A stretch of 64,000 nt of DNA from Gigaspora rosea (Eukaryota; Glomeromycota; Glomeromycetes; Diversisporales; Gigasporaceae). The notes beneath the pieces are model-generated. The model was not told the DNA's origin. It searched no databases and saw nothing but the letters and a program-made list of their open reading frames with translations. Where the stretch lies: assembly GCA_003550325.1 (NCBI GenBank), contig QKWP01000603.1, positions 101,764-165,763 on the forward strand. Direction: 5' to 3'. A program made the translations under genes and the position numbers. Shown here piece by piece: positions 1 to 11,118 of the stretch. Every line of letters begins with the position of its first letter. The first letter of the stretch is position 1.

Positions 1-737
1 AAACCCATGATTGGCCAAATTCCTTGGTTTCTGCTTTTGAGGGCCCATATATAAACAATAATCATCATTTAATAATTATTGCTTTTTTTTATTTTTTTAT
101 CTTAGGCCAGAGTTGTTTTGAAGTTGTGCCTCACCGTTTTGAAGTCATTTTTTTTAAGATTTTTTTTGTTTTCTTTCTTTTTTGTCTTTAACTAGTACTT
201 TTGTTTCGAAGTTTTTAATAGAGGTTTGTCTTTTGTTTCACTATTTTACCATTTTACCATTTCATTGTTTTGCTAATTTACTGTTTTGCTATTTCACTGT
301 TTTGCCATTTTGCCATTTCACTAGAATATATAACAACAATAAGGATTAAAAGACCGTGAAAGTTTTTTTAATTTTTTTTTATTACTTATTCTGTAAAATG
401 CTTTTATCATTTTATCATATTTATAGTAGAGGTGGGTATACTCAGTGTTGTCACGGGACAGCTTTAGTCAATGATTTGAACAATGTTGGACAATTTTTGG
501 ACAATTAAATAAAGTAAAATTACTTAAAATTTTATTAAAATAATCTATTTTAATTTTAACTGGAATGTGTTTAGTACCTAAAAAAAATATATAGTTATAT
601 TTTTTAGATAAATTTATTAATTATTAAAGCCTGGACAAGCTTTGGACAATCTTGGACATTTGGACAATTTTGGATATGAACAAGCCAAAAAAGGCTTTGG
701 ACAGCCAAAACATACAACACTGGATATACTTATTGTG
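1..737. other. AT-rich stretch without a gene
   Basis: No convincing coding region is seen. Positions 238-325 hold a run of degenerate 10-11 bp units built on TTTCACTATTT / TTTTGCCATT. Positions 480-500 and 630-700 repeat TTGGACAA several times. Both look like simple-sequence decay. Confidence 0.6.
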
Positions 738-842
738 GGTGGGCATATATATAGCGAGTGGGCATATATACAGTGGGTAGGCATATATATAGCAAGTGGG
801 CATATATACAACTGGTGGGCATATTTATAGTAGGTAAGCATA
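738..842. repeat. Degenerate ~20-bp minisatellite
   Basis: About five to six imperfect tandem units built on GTGGGCATATATA with variable 6-8 bp joints (AGCGAGT, CAGTGGGTA, AGCAAGT, CAACTG). The short ORFs crossing it on both strands are repeat translations. Confidence 0.8.
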
Positions 843-938
843 TTTATTTTTTTGTTTCATTTTGTTTCGGTTGCTGGCTTTTTTTTAATAATGTTTTTTT
901 TATTTTTTTTGGCATTTTTTTTTATAATAATAATAATA

Positions 939-1574
939 GAGAAATAAATTTGTCGCACCCGCGACATGTCGCAACCCTGGTTCGGCCAATCATATCGCAC
1001 GATTTTATAGGCAAAAAAAATTATTTTTTAAAAATTAAAAATTTTACATAATAAAGTATAAATTTTATATAATATAGCATGCCATATAACGTAAAATTTT
1101 ATTCTGAACAACTTTTTCTAAGTCATAAAGATAGATTGCTTAGTAAAAAAAACGTTTTATAAGAAAAATCAAAAATTTCCAAAGTTAGCACATATAAAAC
1201 ATTTTTTTTACTAAAACAATCTACCTTTTTAACTTAGAAAAAGTTGTTTAGCATAAAATTTTACATATAATACTTAAACGTAAAGATAGATTTATATTAG
1301 TAAAAAAAAAAGTTTTATATGTGCTGACGTTTGAAAATTTTGATTTTTCTTATAAAACGGTTTTTTTACTATAATAATCTATCTTTATGACTTAGAAAAA
1401 GTTGTTCAGAATAAAATTTTACATTATATGTTTTGATATCGCTTATTTATTTTATATTTTACTAGTAAAATTTTGAATTTTTAAAAAATAAAATTTTTTG
1501 CCTACAAAATCGTGCGATTTGATTGCCCGAATCGGGGGTGCGACACGTCGCGGGTGCAACAAATTTCTATTCCC
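939..1574. mobile_element. MULE-type foldback MITE, copy A
   Basis: A 636-bp element that is nearly one long palindrome. The left end (AAATTTGTCGCACCCGCGAC) and right end are inverted copies, and the arms stay complementary into the centre (AACTTTTTCTAAGTCATAAAG and its complement). ATAATAATA flanks both ends (930-938 and 1575-1583), which fits a 9-bp target duplication as made by Mutator-like transposases, although this flank is also a simple AAT repeat. A second copy lies at 32124-32744 in the opposite orientation. No ORF; non-autonomous. Confidence 0.85.
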
Positions 1575-1599
1575 ATAATAATAATTTTTTCATCATATG

Positions 1600-1841
1600 G
1601 GGGTAAGTCAGTAGAAAAGGGTCAAATTTTTTTTAAGTAAAAGTTTTCATGACTTTAAGCTTAAATATATTAACTATCTTAATAAATTTAATAATTTTTT
1701 TTTGTTTTAATTCTATATAATTCCAAGATTAAAATAATAAAATTTTTAGCAAATTTGATTAAATAGTTGTTAAGATATTTTAATTTAAAAATTAAAAAAA
1801 TTTTACTAAAAATGATTTGTCCCTTTTCTACTGACTTACTC
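1600..1841. mobile_element. Foldback MITE, 242 bp
   Basis: Terminal inverted repeats GGTAAGTCAGTAGAAAAGGG at left and its complement at right. TCATATG flanks both sides (1593-1599, 1842-1848) as a 7-8 bp target duplication. The interior is AT-rich without an ORF. Confidence 0.75.
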
Positions 1842-1848
1842 TCATATG

Positions 1849-2226
1849 CTCTGATTTTTGGAATTTATAAAAAAAGCTTATTTTTTAAAACTTTAAAGCT
1901 AAATAATTTTTTGATTTACTGGTTCATTTTAAATGATTTACTACCAAACTGTTTGTCTTTTTAAGATGATTCCATTAAGCTTTAAATCATAAAAATCCAA
2001 TTATAGAGGCATAAGAAAATGTGCAGGCCAAGCACATCACAAGACTACCCGATAGTCACCTGCTACATTTAACCAATCAAAATTGTGAAATTTGGTTAAT
2101 GTCTGAAAATCAAAACATATAGTTAAAATCAATTATCTCTAAATGAGATGAATATAAAAATGGGCCCTTTTAATAGGGGACATCCTATATGGTAAGCGAT
2201 TCATTAATATTTTATCACATTATATT
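1849..2226. other. No feature seen
   Basis: AT-rich sequence between two MITEs; no coding signal, repeat or RNA gene recognised. Confidence 0.6.
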
Positions 2227-2234
2227 AGCTCATT

Positions 2235-2422
2235 AGAACCCTGAAATATACATAGATAGGTCAGATTAATTATAGGACTATTATAGGGTTACTAAAAAAG
2301 GAAAGATCTGCAGAAAAACTTCAAAATAAGCAAAAATTACTATAAATAGAAAAGATCTGCATAAAAAACCTCAAAAATAAGCAAACTTATACCTGACCTA
2401 TCTATGTATATTTTGGAGTCCT
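2235..2422. mobile_element. AGGACC-family MITE, copy 1
   Basis: 188-bp element with arms AATATACATAGATAGGTCAG and complement, right end reading AGGACTCC from outside. Flanks AGCTCATT (2227-2234) and AGCTCGTT (2423-2430) form an 8-bp target duplication with one mismatch, as in hAT elements. A closely similar copy is at 11526-11702. Confidence 0.85.
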
Positions 2423-2579
2423 AGCTCGTTATTTAATTGTTGCATAATAAGATTATTTGTGTGATCTTAATTAATAATTCATTATTTTTTTGCTAATAAA
2501 AATGTATTAAATTACAATGTTAATTGAAGATTTATTGATATTAAATACATTTGACTAGTAAATTGACCTGTCTCAAAAA

Positions 2580-2820
2580 TCGTCACCTGGGTCACCTGAT
2601 GGGTGGAAATGGGTCAGTTCAAAAAAAGGCACCACCTGGGTCACCCATTGGGTCATCTAACAGGTGACCTGTTGGGTGACCCGACAGGTGACCTGACGGG
2701 TCACCTGGGTCAATTAAAAAAAATCACAGGTAGTTAATATGACTAGTCGAAATGGGCCAGTCCAAAAAAAGGCACCACCCGGGTTACCCAACAGGTGACC
2801 CATCGGGTTACCCAGGTCAA
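2580..2820. repeat. hAT subterminal repeat cluster, left
   Basis: More than ten copies, in both orientations, of a hexamer-based motif GGTCACC(T/C) with GGGT spacers. Such subterminal arrays are the usual binding sites of hAT transposases; that role is inferred here from position and from the matching cluster at the other end. Confidence 0.8.
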
Positions 2821-3125
2821 TTAAAAAAACTCAGGTAGTTAATATGACAAACATAACTAAAATTTAGTATAAAAGACAGAATGAACATGTCAATTAGTCT
2901 TTATAAATACATCTAGTAAATACATATGGATAAAAAGATTAGAATAGTGATTATAATCAAGTGTTATTTAGATCATCATTAGTTAGATTACTAAAGTTAT
3001 GAAGTTTAGTGAATAACAAATATTTATCTAAATTCTCAGTTTTATTAAAATAATTATTCCCAAACTTTAAAGTACAAACAATTACATTTAATAAATAGCA
3101 TTTTACTTATAACTTTAGGTGATAA

Positions 3126-5236
3126 TTAAGTTCTTTTAGTAGTGATTTGGTTTCCTGCATCAGAAAAAAGACGCTTAATAGGAACTGAAGTGGCAGGGAT
3201 TGATACATATTTATGGGCTATTTTGTTTAAAATAGAAAAAGAATGCTGATTTTTATGCCAGTATTCATAAACATCAGTAGATTCAGGTAAAACTGGTACC
3301 ACCATTTCATTTAAATAATTATTAATTTCTGTTCTTTTATTTGGTTGTTTACTACCACTATCACTAAATATTCTTCTCATAAAACGTGGAGTAGCAGTTT
3401 CTTCATGATGAGTTTCTGTATCATCAGCTACAATAGTATTTTGCCAAGTTTGATATTCAGTATGCAGCTTATTAATTGTATCTTCTCGTATCTCTGTAGG
3501 CCAACTATTCATTGCTTTTAATCGTGGGTCTAGTAAAGTGGCCATTAGTTTAATATGTTCTGAATCTTGCTAATAGTGCTATAATGAGTTATAAATAATC
3601 TCACGAAGTTTTGTGATTATAGTGCCAGGCAAGAATTCTGGTTCATTATCATCATTAGTGTCTTTATCACTAAATTATTAATTAATAATTAATTCTTTAT
3701 AATAAAACTAAACAGCTATTATTTACTATAATTGAATGTATCTATAATATTTCATCATAAATATTGTCAGCAAATTCAAACTTTAATGCTTCTATACTTG
3801 GATTGACAACTGAAAGAGTAGTGTATTGAATTCCACTAAAATAAGTTGTCAATTCATCAATTGGCTTAAATACTTTTATTAACTCTTTTAATATGCCATT
3901 CATCATCTTTAAGCATGCATTTATTTAATTTAGCAGCATCTTCTTTATCTTGCAGGAATAAAATTCGAGAAAGCAATTCAATTGCTGGACGTAATTTAAA
4001 AGCCTTTGCAAAGATTGGTAAGATAAATTCCAACAAGTTCTTGTTTCCTTAATAGTGTGCAAAATAGATAGTGCTTCATAAATTTCCATCTCTTTATTAT
4101 CTTCTATTTCAGATAGATCTTCATATGTATCTTCGGAATTATAAAGTTGGATAGGGTTTGTATAAGTTTGATTATGATTTGCCAAGTCAACTTGCGCCTG
4201 TTCAAGACGTTGACTTTGTTTAGGAGACAAAAAAATTTAATAAGTTTTTTAACACGTTTAATATGTGGATTTATGAATTTTAAAGCCTGAAAAACTGTAA
4301 GTTGGAGAGTGTGTGCAGCACAAGATAAGCATTTTATACTATCCCAAAGGTTTATTGCTTTTTCATATTTGCTCCATTATCAGTTATGCCACAAACAATT
4401 TTTCCTGCTAATTCAAACTCTTCAACTATAGTATTTAAAAATTCTTTAATTCTTTCTCCTGTATGTGGACAATCAAACTTTTTGATAGCTAGTAATACAT
4501 CACGAACTTCAAAGTCAGGTGTTAACCAGTGAAGAGTTACACCAATATATCCAACATTGGCACGTGAAGTCCACAAGTCTGTGGTTATAGATGCTGTTTC
4601 ACAGGTAACGGCAAGCAATTTCTTAAGCTCTATTATACCTTTTTGATAAGCGATATCAATATATTTTCTAATGAATTTGTAATTTGGTAGTTTAAATGCA
4701 GGATCAAATCAGTTCATCATTTTTAGATATCCTTTTCCATTTACAACATTAAATGCTAAAGAGTCTGTTATGATCTATTCAGTTGTAATTCACTTTAGCT
4801 TCGATTGTTTGGACTCATTGTGTGGTACTACTTTTTTAATCATTTCATTTATACTTAATTGACCTGAACTTGATGTTATTTCATCAGGCCCCAAAATCCC
4901 ATGTACTGTTCGTAGGTGTGCTTTCATGTTTCCAGTTCCTCCATCATGCTTATAATTTTTATTACATTCAATTTCTTGGTTATTTCTGAATACAACTATT
5001 TTGCAAATATCTTCATTACTATCTACTTCAAAATATTTTCAAACATATGCCTTTTTAGTAGTCTTAGCCTTATTTGGCCTAGAAAAATTCACTCGAATCT
5101 TCTTTGTATCAGGTTCTGCTACAGGGTTTTCTACTGCTTTTCTTCTAGACATACTAGTGAAAGATTTAATATTATCTTGGATATTATTATCAGAAGCATA
5201 ATCAATATCAGACATATATTCACTACGGTTATCCAT
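3126..5236 (-). pseudogene. hAT-family transposase relic
   Basis: Reading leftwards from an ATG at 5236, the relic holds an acidic N-terminus, a degenerate BED zinc-finger (GNMKAHLRTVHG near 4905-4930), the RNase-H-like core (ITTDLWTSRANVGYIGVTLHW near 4600-4520; ITDNGANMKK near 4380-4352, including the first two catalytic aspartates), then the C-terminal part (TLLDPRLKAMNSW near 3540; YEYWHKNQ and IPATSVPIKRLFSDAGN near 3270-3140). Stops and frameshifts separate the blocks (after 5039, between 4352 and 4230, and near 3545-3925). It lies inside the 2556-7034 element, in the orientation expected for its own transposase. Identification as hAT is secure; no function remains. Confidence 0.9.
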
Positions 5237-5578
5237 TCTTTTTTTTTTAAACAATTGTTTATAAAATAAGATTAACAGTAATTTAATCTTAAATGGGAAT
5301 GTATATAGTATAACTTTATAACAAAAACTGAATTCAGAATTTTGGGAAATAGTTGAGGATGAAATTGAATCTTTATTAAAGGTCAGAATGAGTTTCTTAT
5401 ATACTTTATTTTTATTTAAAAAGATCAAATTTAGAACTTCGTCTGATGAAAATTAATCGTATGATGTTTGGCTATAACAATAGTGTTATTGTTATAATAC
5501 TCGTGTGAATCGTACGATTTATTTTCAAGACTTTAATACTACTATGATAATCTGAATATATTCATTTTTATTCAAGAA

Positions 5579-5845
5579 ATTACTGACCACAATACTCTTT
5601 TTCCTTATTATCATATTTTAGCCAATTTACTTTGTATATCAATGTCTTAATAAGGTTTGACATTGCTACAGTAATCATTATTTCTATTTTGTAAATAACT
5701 GCAATAGTACAATTACTGACCACAATACTTAATCTAATTTACTTTGCATATTCATACTTTTTCGACTTCTTAATAAGGTTTGGTACTGCTATGGTAATTA
5801 TTATTTTCTTTTTGGATATTACCGCAATATTTCTATTTCCTTATA
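5579..5845. repeat. Tandem duplication, period about 133 bp
   Basis: ATTACTGACCACAATAC starts at 5579 and again at 5712, followed each time by a matching block ending TTAATAAGGTTTG and CTGCTA(C/T)AGTAAT. Two degenerate units inside the hAT element, upstream of the transposase. Confidence 0.75.
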
Positions 5846-6008
5846 TAGAATATTTAACTGCCTTCTATTGTAATACGGCGAATTTTTCAGTTCATTCTTT
5901 TAACAGATGAGAATTCTGCTATTGGGCCACTATGCAAGATAATGCACTATACAAAATTCAGATGCATAGTGTTACTATTGCAATTAATGTAAGCCAATTA
6001 AGCAAATT

Positions 6009-6190
6009 TAAGAGAGGAAAAAAGAGAGAAGAAGAGAGAAGAAAAAGAGAAAGAAAGAGAAAAGAGAGAGAGAAAAAGAGAAAGAGAGAAAGAAAGAAAG
6101 AGAGAGAGAGAGAAAGAAAAAGAGAGAAAGAGAGAAAGAAAGAGAGAAAGAAAGAGAAAGAAAGAGGGAGAGAGAAAAAGTGAGAGGGTA
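6009..6190 (+). repeat. Homopurine GA-rich tract
   Basis: About 180 bp of almost uninterrupted A/G on the plus strand (mixtures of GAGA, GAAA and GGGA units). The Lys/Arg/Glu ORF on one strand and the Phe/Leu/Ser ORF on the other are consequences of this composition. Mirror-like polypurine tracts of this kind can form triplex DNA; that is inference. Confidence 0.9.
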
Positions 6191-6310
6191 AAAATCGTTC
6201 AAAAACGGCTTTTTTTTTTTTTTAAGTTTTTTCATACATTTTATAGAATATATTTTTGTAATCTATATAGCTTATGGATCAAATGGGCTTAAAAAAGTTT
6301 GAACTCTGAT

Positions 6311-6708
6311 TTTTGTTTTTGTTTTTTACTCAAAATTTGTTTTTTTTTGTTTTTTACTCAAAATTTGTTTTTTTTGTTTTTTACTCAAAATTTGACAATG
6401 GATATCTGAATAACTAATAATCCAATTTGGCTCAAATTTTTACCATAGATAATATCAATATTCAATTATGATATATAAAAGTTTCAGACGATTTGGGCTG
6501 GTAATTCTGAGTAATCAATTGTAAACGATAGTCAATTTTACAAGAAAAATTGACTATCGTTTACAAGTGATTATACAAGTATAACCACGCCAAATTGTCT
6601 GAAATTTTTATATATCATAATTGAATATTGGTATTATCTATGATAAAATTTTGAGTCAAATTGGATCACTAGTTATCAAGATATCCATCGTCAAATTTTG
6701 AGTAAAAA
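6311..6708. mobile_element. Foldback element with tripled left flank
   Basis: Positions 6379-6708 form a long inverted repeat (ends ACTCAAAATTTGAC and complement) closing on a 19-bp perfect stem GTAAACGATAGTCAATTTT near 6525-6570. Immediately left, GTTTTTTACTCAAAATTTG is repeated three times in tandem (6317-6395), as if the end sequence had been amplified. No ORF. No clear target duplication found. Confidence 0.7.
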
Positions 6709-6889
6709 TAGTAATTTTTTAATAATATTATTTATGTAGACTAGTGATTGATCATATGATTGGTCATAAATTAAGATCGATCATATGATCATAATCAATC
6801 ATATAATCGTAATCGATCGTATTCAATAACTGATCAAAATACTCTCCTTTGTATATAATCATTTATCACTAAATATTTGATCTCTACTC

Positions 6890-7034
6890 ACGGGTAACCT
6901 ATAGGTCACCTATGGGTGCCCATGGGTCAACCCACGGGTGATCCACCCATTTTCACCTGTGCTGTTACAACTTGACCTGGGTCACCCACCCACCCGCGGG
7001 TGATCTGGGTGATACCCACCTGGTCAAAACACTA
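6890..7034. repeat. hAT subterminal repeat cluster, right
   Basis: Counterpart of the 2580-2820 cluster: repeated GGTCACC, GGGTGATC and CCACGGGT motifs in both orientations just inside the right end of the hAT element. Confidence 0.8.
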
Positions 7035-7042
7035 CATTTGAC

Positions 7043-8018
7043 CCTCTTAAAACATTTTTTGCTAAGTAAAATTATTCACTATTATATTTTGCCCATACTT
7101 AGAACAACCTTAATTATGATCGAATAGCAATACTAAAGGATTTGCAAATGCTATGCTGAGTATATAAGACAGACATTATGCATAGTACTAGTACTTGCGA
7201 GGTCATTTATACCTATGAGCATGAGAGCTCTGAGACCTTTGCAAGTACATATGTAAAGTTCTATACACCCTTGCCCAAATATTGTTCCAATTTTGACTAG
7301 GTCTTTCATGCCTATAAGGTATCTGATGTGTGCCTAACATCTTGCGCCTATATTTCAAGTGCAAGAACAATACTCCACAATAGATAAAAAAACAATATTA
7401 ATAAAAAAAATAGTAAAAATATCACAAATATTAAAAAAGTTACATTCCAAAAATTTAGATGATTGATTTCTAGATTTTTCCAATTTCGTAAATTTTTGGA
7501 TAGAATTTTGCCATTAAAATTATCGCGATTCTTTGAACAAGCCATTGTCATGAATGAATAACAATTTGTTTAGGGTTAGCTTTAACCATCTAACAAAATG
7601 AAATAAAATTTTTGGTGCATAATGCATTTACATACTATTGATTTAATATATTATTCTTGGTTAAATCTCATGCACACTACCAGTATCTGTATGTATATTA
7701 ACCTTTTGACATGAGTTTTTATAAGCCATGGAGCCCACAATTTAGAGGTGTGAAATGCTAAAAAATTACCATATAAAAACAAGATAAGTAAATGATAATG
7801 AAAATCAAAAAAAAATTAAAAAGAAAAAAAAAAAGTACTGCCAGAATAATACCATTATGGCACATTTATAAACTGCCCCAAAATTTGCAAAAGTTTGACT
7901 ATTGATAGTAAGTCAATTTAATTTTGCCCCAAATCCAAGATTCATTACTAAATTTATTATTGGTCAATTTAAACCAAATCCAAAAATTTATTTGCTTCCT
8001 GAATATATAGCAATATAA
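7043..8018. other. No gene seen
   Basis: AT-rich DNA between two mobile elements. A 67-codon minus-strand ORF at 7348-7551 has a hydrophobic low-complexity tail and no recognisable domain; I do not support it as a gene. Confidence 0.55.
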
Positions 8019-8026
8019 TGTCTAAC

Positions 8027-8277
8027 AGGACCAGAAAAACTATATGTAAGGTCTTTGCCAAAAAAATCCAAAATACATATCTATGCGAATCGCAATATGA
8101 TTGACTATTTGGCTATTTTTTATCCAAATTTGATAATAAATCCAAAAAAAAAAGATCTTTATAAGCAAATTACTATTGTTGCGAATCATTCAACATATGA
8201 TTTGTGATATTTATATAATTTAAAGTACTCTTTGAATTATAGTGTAGCGGGGACTTTATATATAGTTTTCCGGTCCT
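8027..8277. mobile_element. AGGACC-family MITE, 251 bp
   Basis: Ends AGGACCAGAAAAACTATAT and, inward from the right, AGGACCGGAAAACTATATAT. Flanked by a perfect 8-bp direct repeat TGTCTAAC (8019-8026 and 8278-8285), so probably mobilised by a hAT transposase. No ORF. Confidence 0.85.
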
Positions 8278-9635
8278 TGTCTAACCCATCTTTCTACTAT
8301 ATCTGCTTAATTTTCTTAATTTTGCAAATGCACCATAATGACAATAGGTGAAGTGAATCGTAGGAACCTATTATAAAAAGAGTTGTCTATTGTGAAAACA
8401 AAATTAAAAAAATATATATATTGAAATTACAGTTGCACAAAATGAGCAAGGAACTGAAATGACCATGAAAAAAAAGAATGATCCTGTTGATGAAAACAAA
8501 GCAAAAAATGTGTCAGCGAAAAAATAAGGATCGATCTCTTAGTATTGATTAACTTTTTGCAAAATATAGTTGCGATTGAAGCATGATTTCTAAGATTTTG
8601 AAAGAAAAGGATAAGTGGTTGACTATGCAAATGACAGAACCTCAAGAAAAAAACAACCTAACTGGCCTGCCAAATTTGAAGAATTAGAAAATGGCATGAA
8701 CATTTGAATGCAAAGAGTTCTTTCACAAAATGGAATTTTGACAGATGGAATCCTACAGGTTCAAGCTAAAAAATTTGCAGAATTATTAGTAATACCAGAA
8801 GACGATTTAAAGCAAGTCATAGTTGGTTAGATAGGTTTAAAAAAAGATATTAAGTTCTGAAATTTAAAATCCAGGGAGAATCAGAAAGTGTACCTGTGGA
8901 AGACCTTCCTGAGCATAGAAAAAAGTTAGTTGAATTACTCTTGCAATATAAGCTGAATGGTGTCTATAATGCCGATGAAACTGATTTCTATTTTAGAATG
9001 ATGCCTGATCAAACACTTGCATCAAAACCAGTTAAAGGAAAAAATTAAGGATAGAATAACTGTCCTTCTTTGTACCAATACAACTAGTACGAATAAGCTC
9101 AAACCATTGGTAATAGGAAAGTCGTCAAAACTGCATTGTTTTAAAGGTGTTCAAAAGAAAATCTTGGTATAAGCTACGATACTAGTAAGAAAGCATAGAT
9201 GACAAGTGCCATTTTTGAACATTGGGTAAATTCTTTGAATACTGAGTACTGACAAAAACACAAAAAAATTCTTTTATTGGTTGACGGTGCATTGTCTCAT
9301 CCAAAAGATGAATATACTCACGTTAAAATTTATATTTTGCTACCACTTACAACTCTTTATTTGCAACCATATAATGCCAGAATTATAAATTTGTTTAAAT
9401 CTTACTATCAAAAATTATTTCTTCAAAATATTGTAGATGCTATTAATGCCGAACAAGAAATACCTCATATTAATATTTTAGAAGCAATCAGGTAGTATAC
9501 AAACTAAAAATCAAATTAAAAAAACCAAATTAGTAAATATATTACTGCAATTAGGCTTATTACGGAAGTATGAGATAGTATAACCCCAAGAACGATTATT
9601 AATTGCTGGAAAAAAACCCAAATCATACCGTTAAG

Positions 9636-9766
9636 CAGTGTATAAAATCTGAATTACAAAACATGTGCACAAACATATGCACAATGTGCACAAGGTAAAT
9701 TTTATATATAAAGCTAATGAAAACATGTGCACATGTGCACATTGTGCACATTGACTTTATACACTG
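9636..9766. mobile_element. Small hAT-like MITE in the pogo relic
   Basis: 131 bp with ends CAGTGTATAAA and TTTATACACTG. Flanks CCGTTAAG (9628-9635) and CCGTCAAG (9767-9774) form an 8-bp target duplication with one mismatch. The interior has GTGCAC-rich inverted repeats. It separates the transposase INCWKK motif from its tail, so it inserted after the transposase was already in place. Confidence 0.85.
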
Positions 9767-10115
9767 CCGTCAAGTGAGTGGAATTGAACTAATTGGAATG
9801 TTGAAAAGTCAGTGCAGAAGGGAAATTGAAGGTGAATTTGGGACTGAAGCTGAATTTGAAGCAAAAAGCGAAAGCAAAAGCAAAATCGAAGCTGAAGTAG
9901 AAGTTGAAAATCTTATTTCAAAAATCTCTTTTAACTATAAAAGCGCAATAACTGCTAATAATTATATTCGAATTAACGATTCTCTTGAAATAGAAGACGT
10001 TATCTTGGATAAAGTCGCTATGCTTGAAGAAATTCTTTCTCATTCTAATTCTAATAGTAGCAGTGATGAAAGTGTTATTGAAATTGAAAAAATTTCTCAT
10101 TCTGTCACTTTGGAG

Positions 10116-11118
10116 TAGGGTTCCGAAGTTTGATCTGGGTTTGATTTGAGTTTGATTAAACCCCAAATCAAACCAAACTCAAACTATAAATTTTATTAAG
10201 TTTGAGATCAAACCCAAATTCAAATAAAAATAATCAAATTCAAACCAAACCCAAATACTATACTAAGTTTGATTTGAGTTTGATATGAAGTTTGCAAACT
10301 AGTTTGGGTTTGAATAATATAAATATATTTTTATATTGTAAAAATTTTTTTGCTAAGTTAACGGTACTTATCGACTATTAGAAAGTTGTAGAGCTTGTCA
10401 AGACGCATCCAATGGTGGTTAGATCACTTAAATCGGCCTAGTGGATGGCGAGATATTATCAAAAAACGATTGGCTGACTATATAAAAATCTGTGATGGAG
10501 ATTATATATGAAAATCACAGGCGAAATGTGGCGTGCTTCCATCTAAAACTTTTTTTCTTACTAAGCTAACGATTCATGCCCACTAATTAAAAATTGTAGA
10601 TCTCGTTGAGATGCATCTAATGGTAGTTAGATGCGTCTCGACGAGATCTACAACTTTCAATTAGTGGGCATGTATCGTTAGCTTAGTAAGAAAAAAGTTT
10701 TAGATGGAAGCACGCCACATTTCGCCTGTGATTTTCATATGTAATCTTCGTCACAGATTTTTATATAGTCGGCCAATAGTTTTTCAATGATATCTCGCCA
10801 TCCACTAGGCCGATTTAGGTGACTAACCACTATTGGATGCATCTTGACAAGCTCTACAACTTTCAATTAGTCGATAAGTACCGTTAACTTAGTAAAAAAA
10901 TTTTATAATATAAAAATATATTTATGTTATTCAAACTCAAACTAGTTTGCAAACTTCAAACTCAAATTCAGACCAAACTCAAATTTAACTAAAAAGTTTG
11001 CTTCAAATCAAACTAAATAATTTTTTTAATCATAGTTTGGGTTTGAGTTTGATTTCAAATCAAATCAAATCCAAATCTGACCTAAAGTTTGATTTGATCT
11101 GGGATTGTAGAAACCCTA
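10116..11118. mobile_element. 1-kb hAT-type foldback with nested core
   Basis: A 1003-bp near-perfect palindrome. Ends are TAGGGTTCC and GAAACCCTA, flanked by the perfect 8-bp repeat CTTTGGAG (10108-10115, 11119-11126), which fits the hAT preference nTnnnnAn. The outer arms are rich in AGTTTGATTTGAG-type repeats. Inside lies a core (CTAAGTTAACGG, GAAAGTTGTAGAGC, ATCGGCCTAGTGGAT). At the very centre (10557-10692) is a second, shorter inverted copy of the same core, so the element is a palindrome within a palindrome. No ORF. Confidence 0.9.

Larger units (their letters stand above)
2556..7034 (-). mobile_element. Complete but dead hAT transposon
   Basis: The 4479-bp element is bounded by a perfect 8-bp direct repeat CATTTGAC (2548-2555 and 7035-7042). 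Imperfect inverted ends start TAGTAAATTGACC at left and TAGTGTTTTGACC at right (read inwards). Both subterminal regions are packed with GGGTCACC-type repeats. It carries a decayed hAT transposase on the minus strand, a tandem repeat, a long homopurine tract and a nested foldback. The duplication size, TA(G)-type ends and transposase all agree on hAT. Confidence 0.9.

Noticed and set aside
617-1051. Short overlapping ORFs on both strands
   Set aside because: They translate the 20-bp minisatellite.
5932-6235. Lys/Arg/Glu-rich and Phe/Leu/Ser-rich ORFs
   Set aside because: Both are translations of the homopurine tract on opposite strands.
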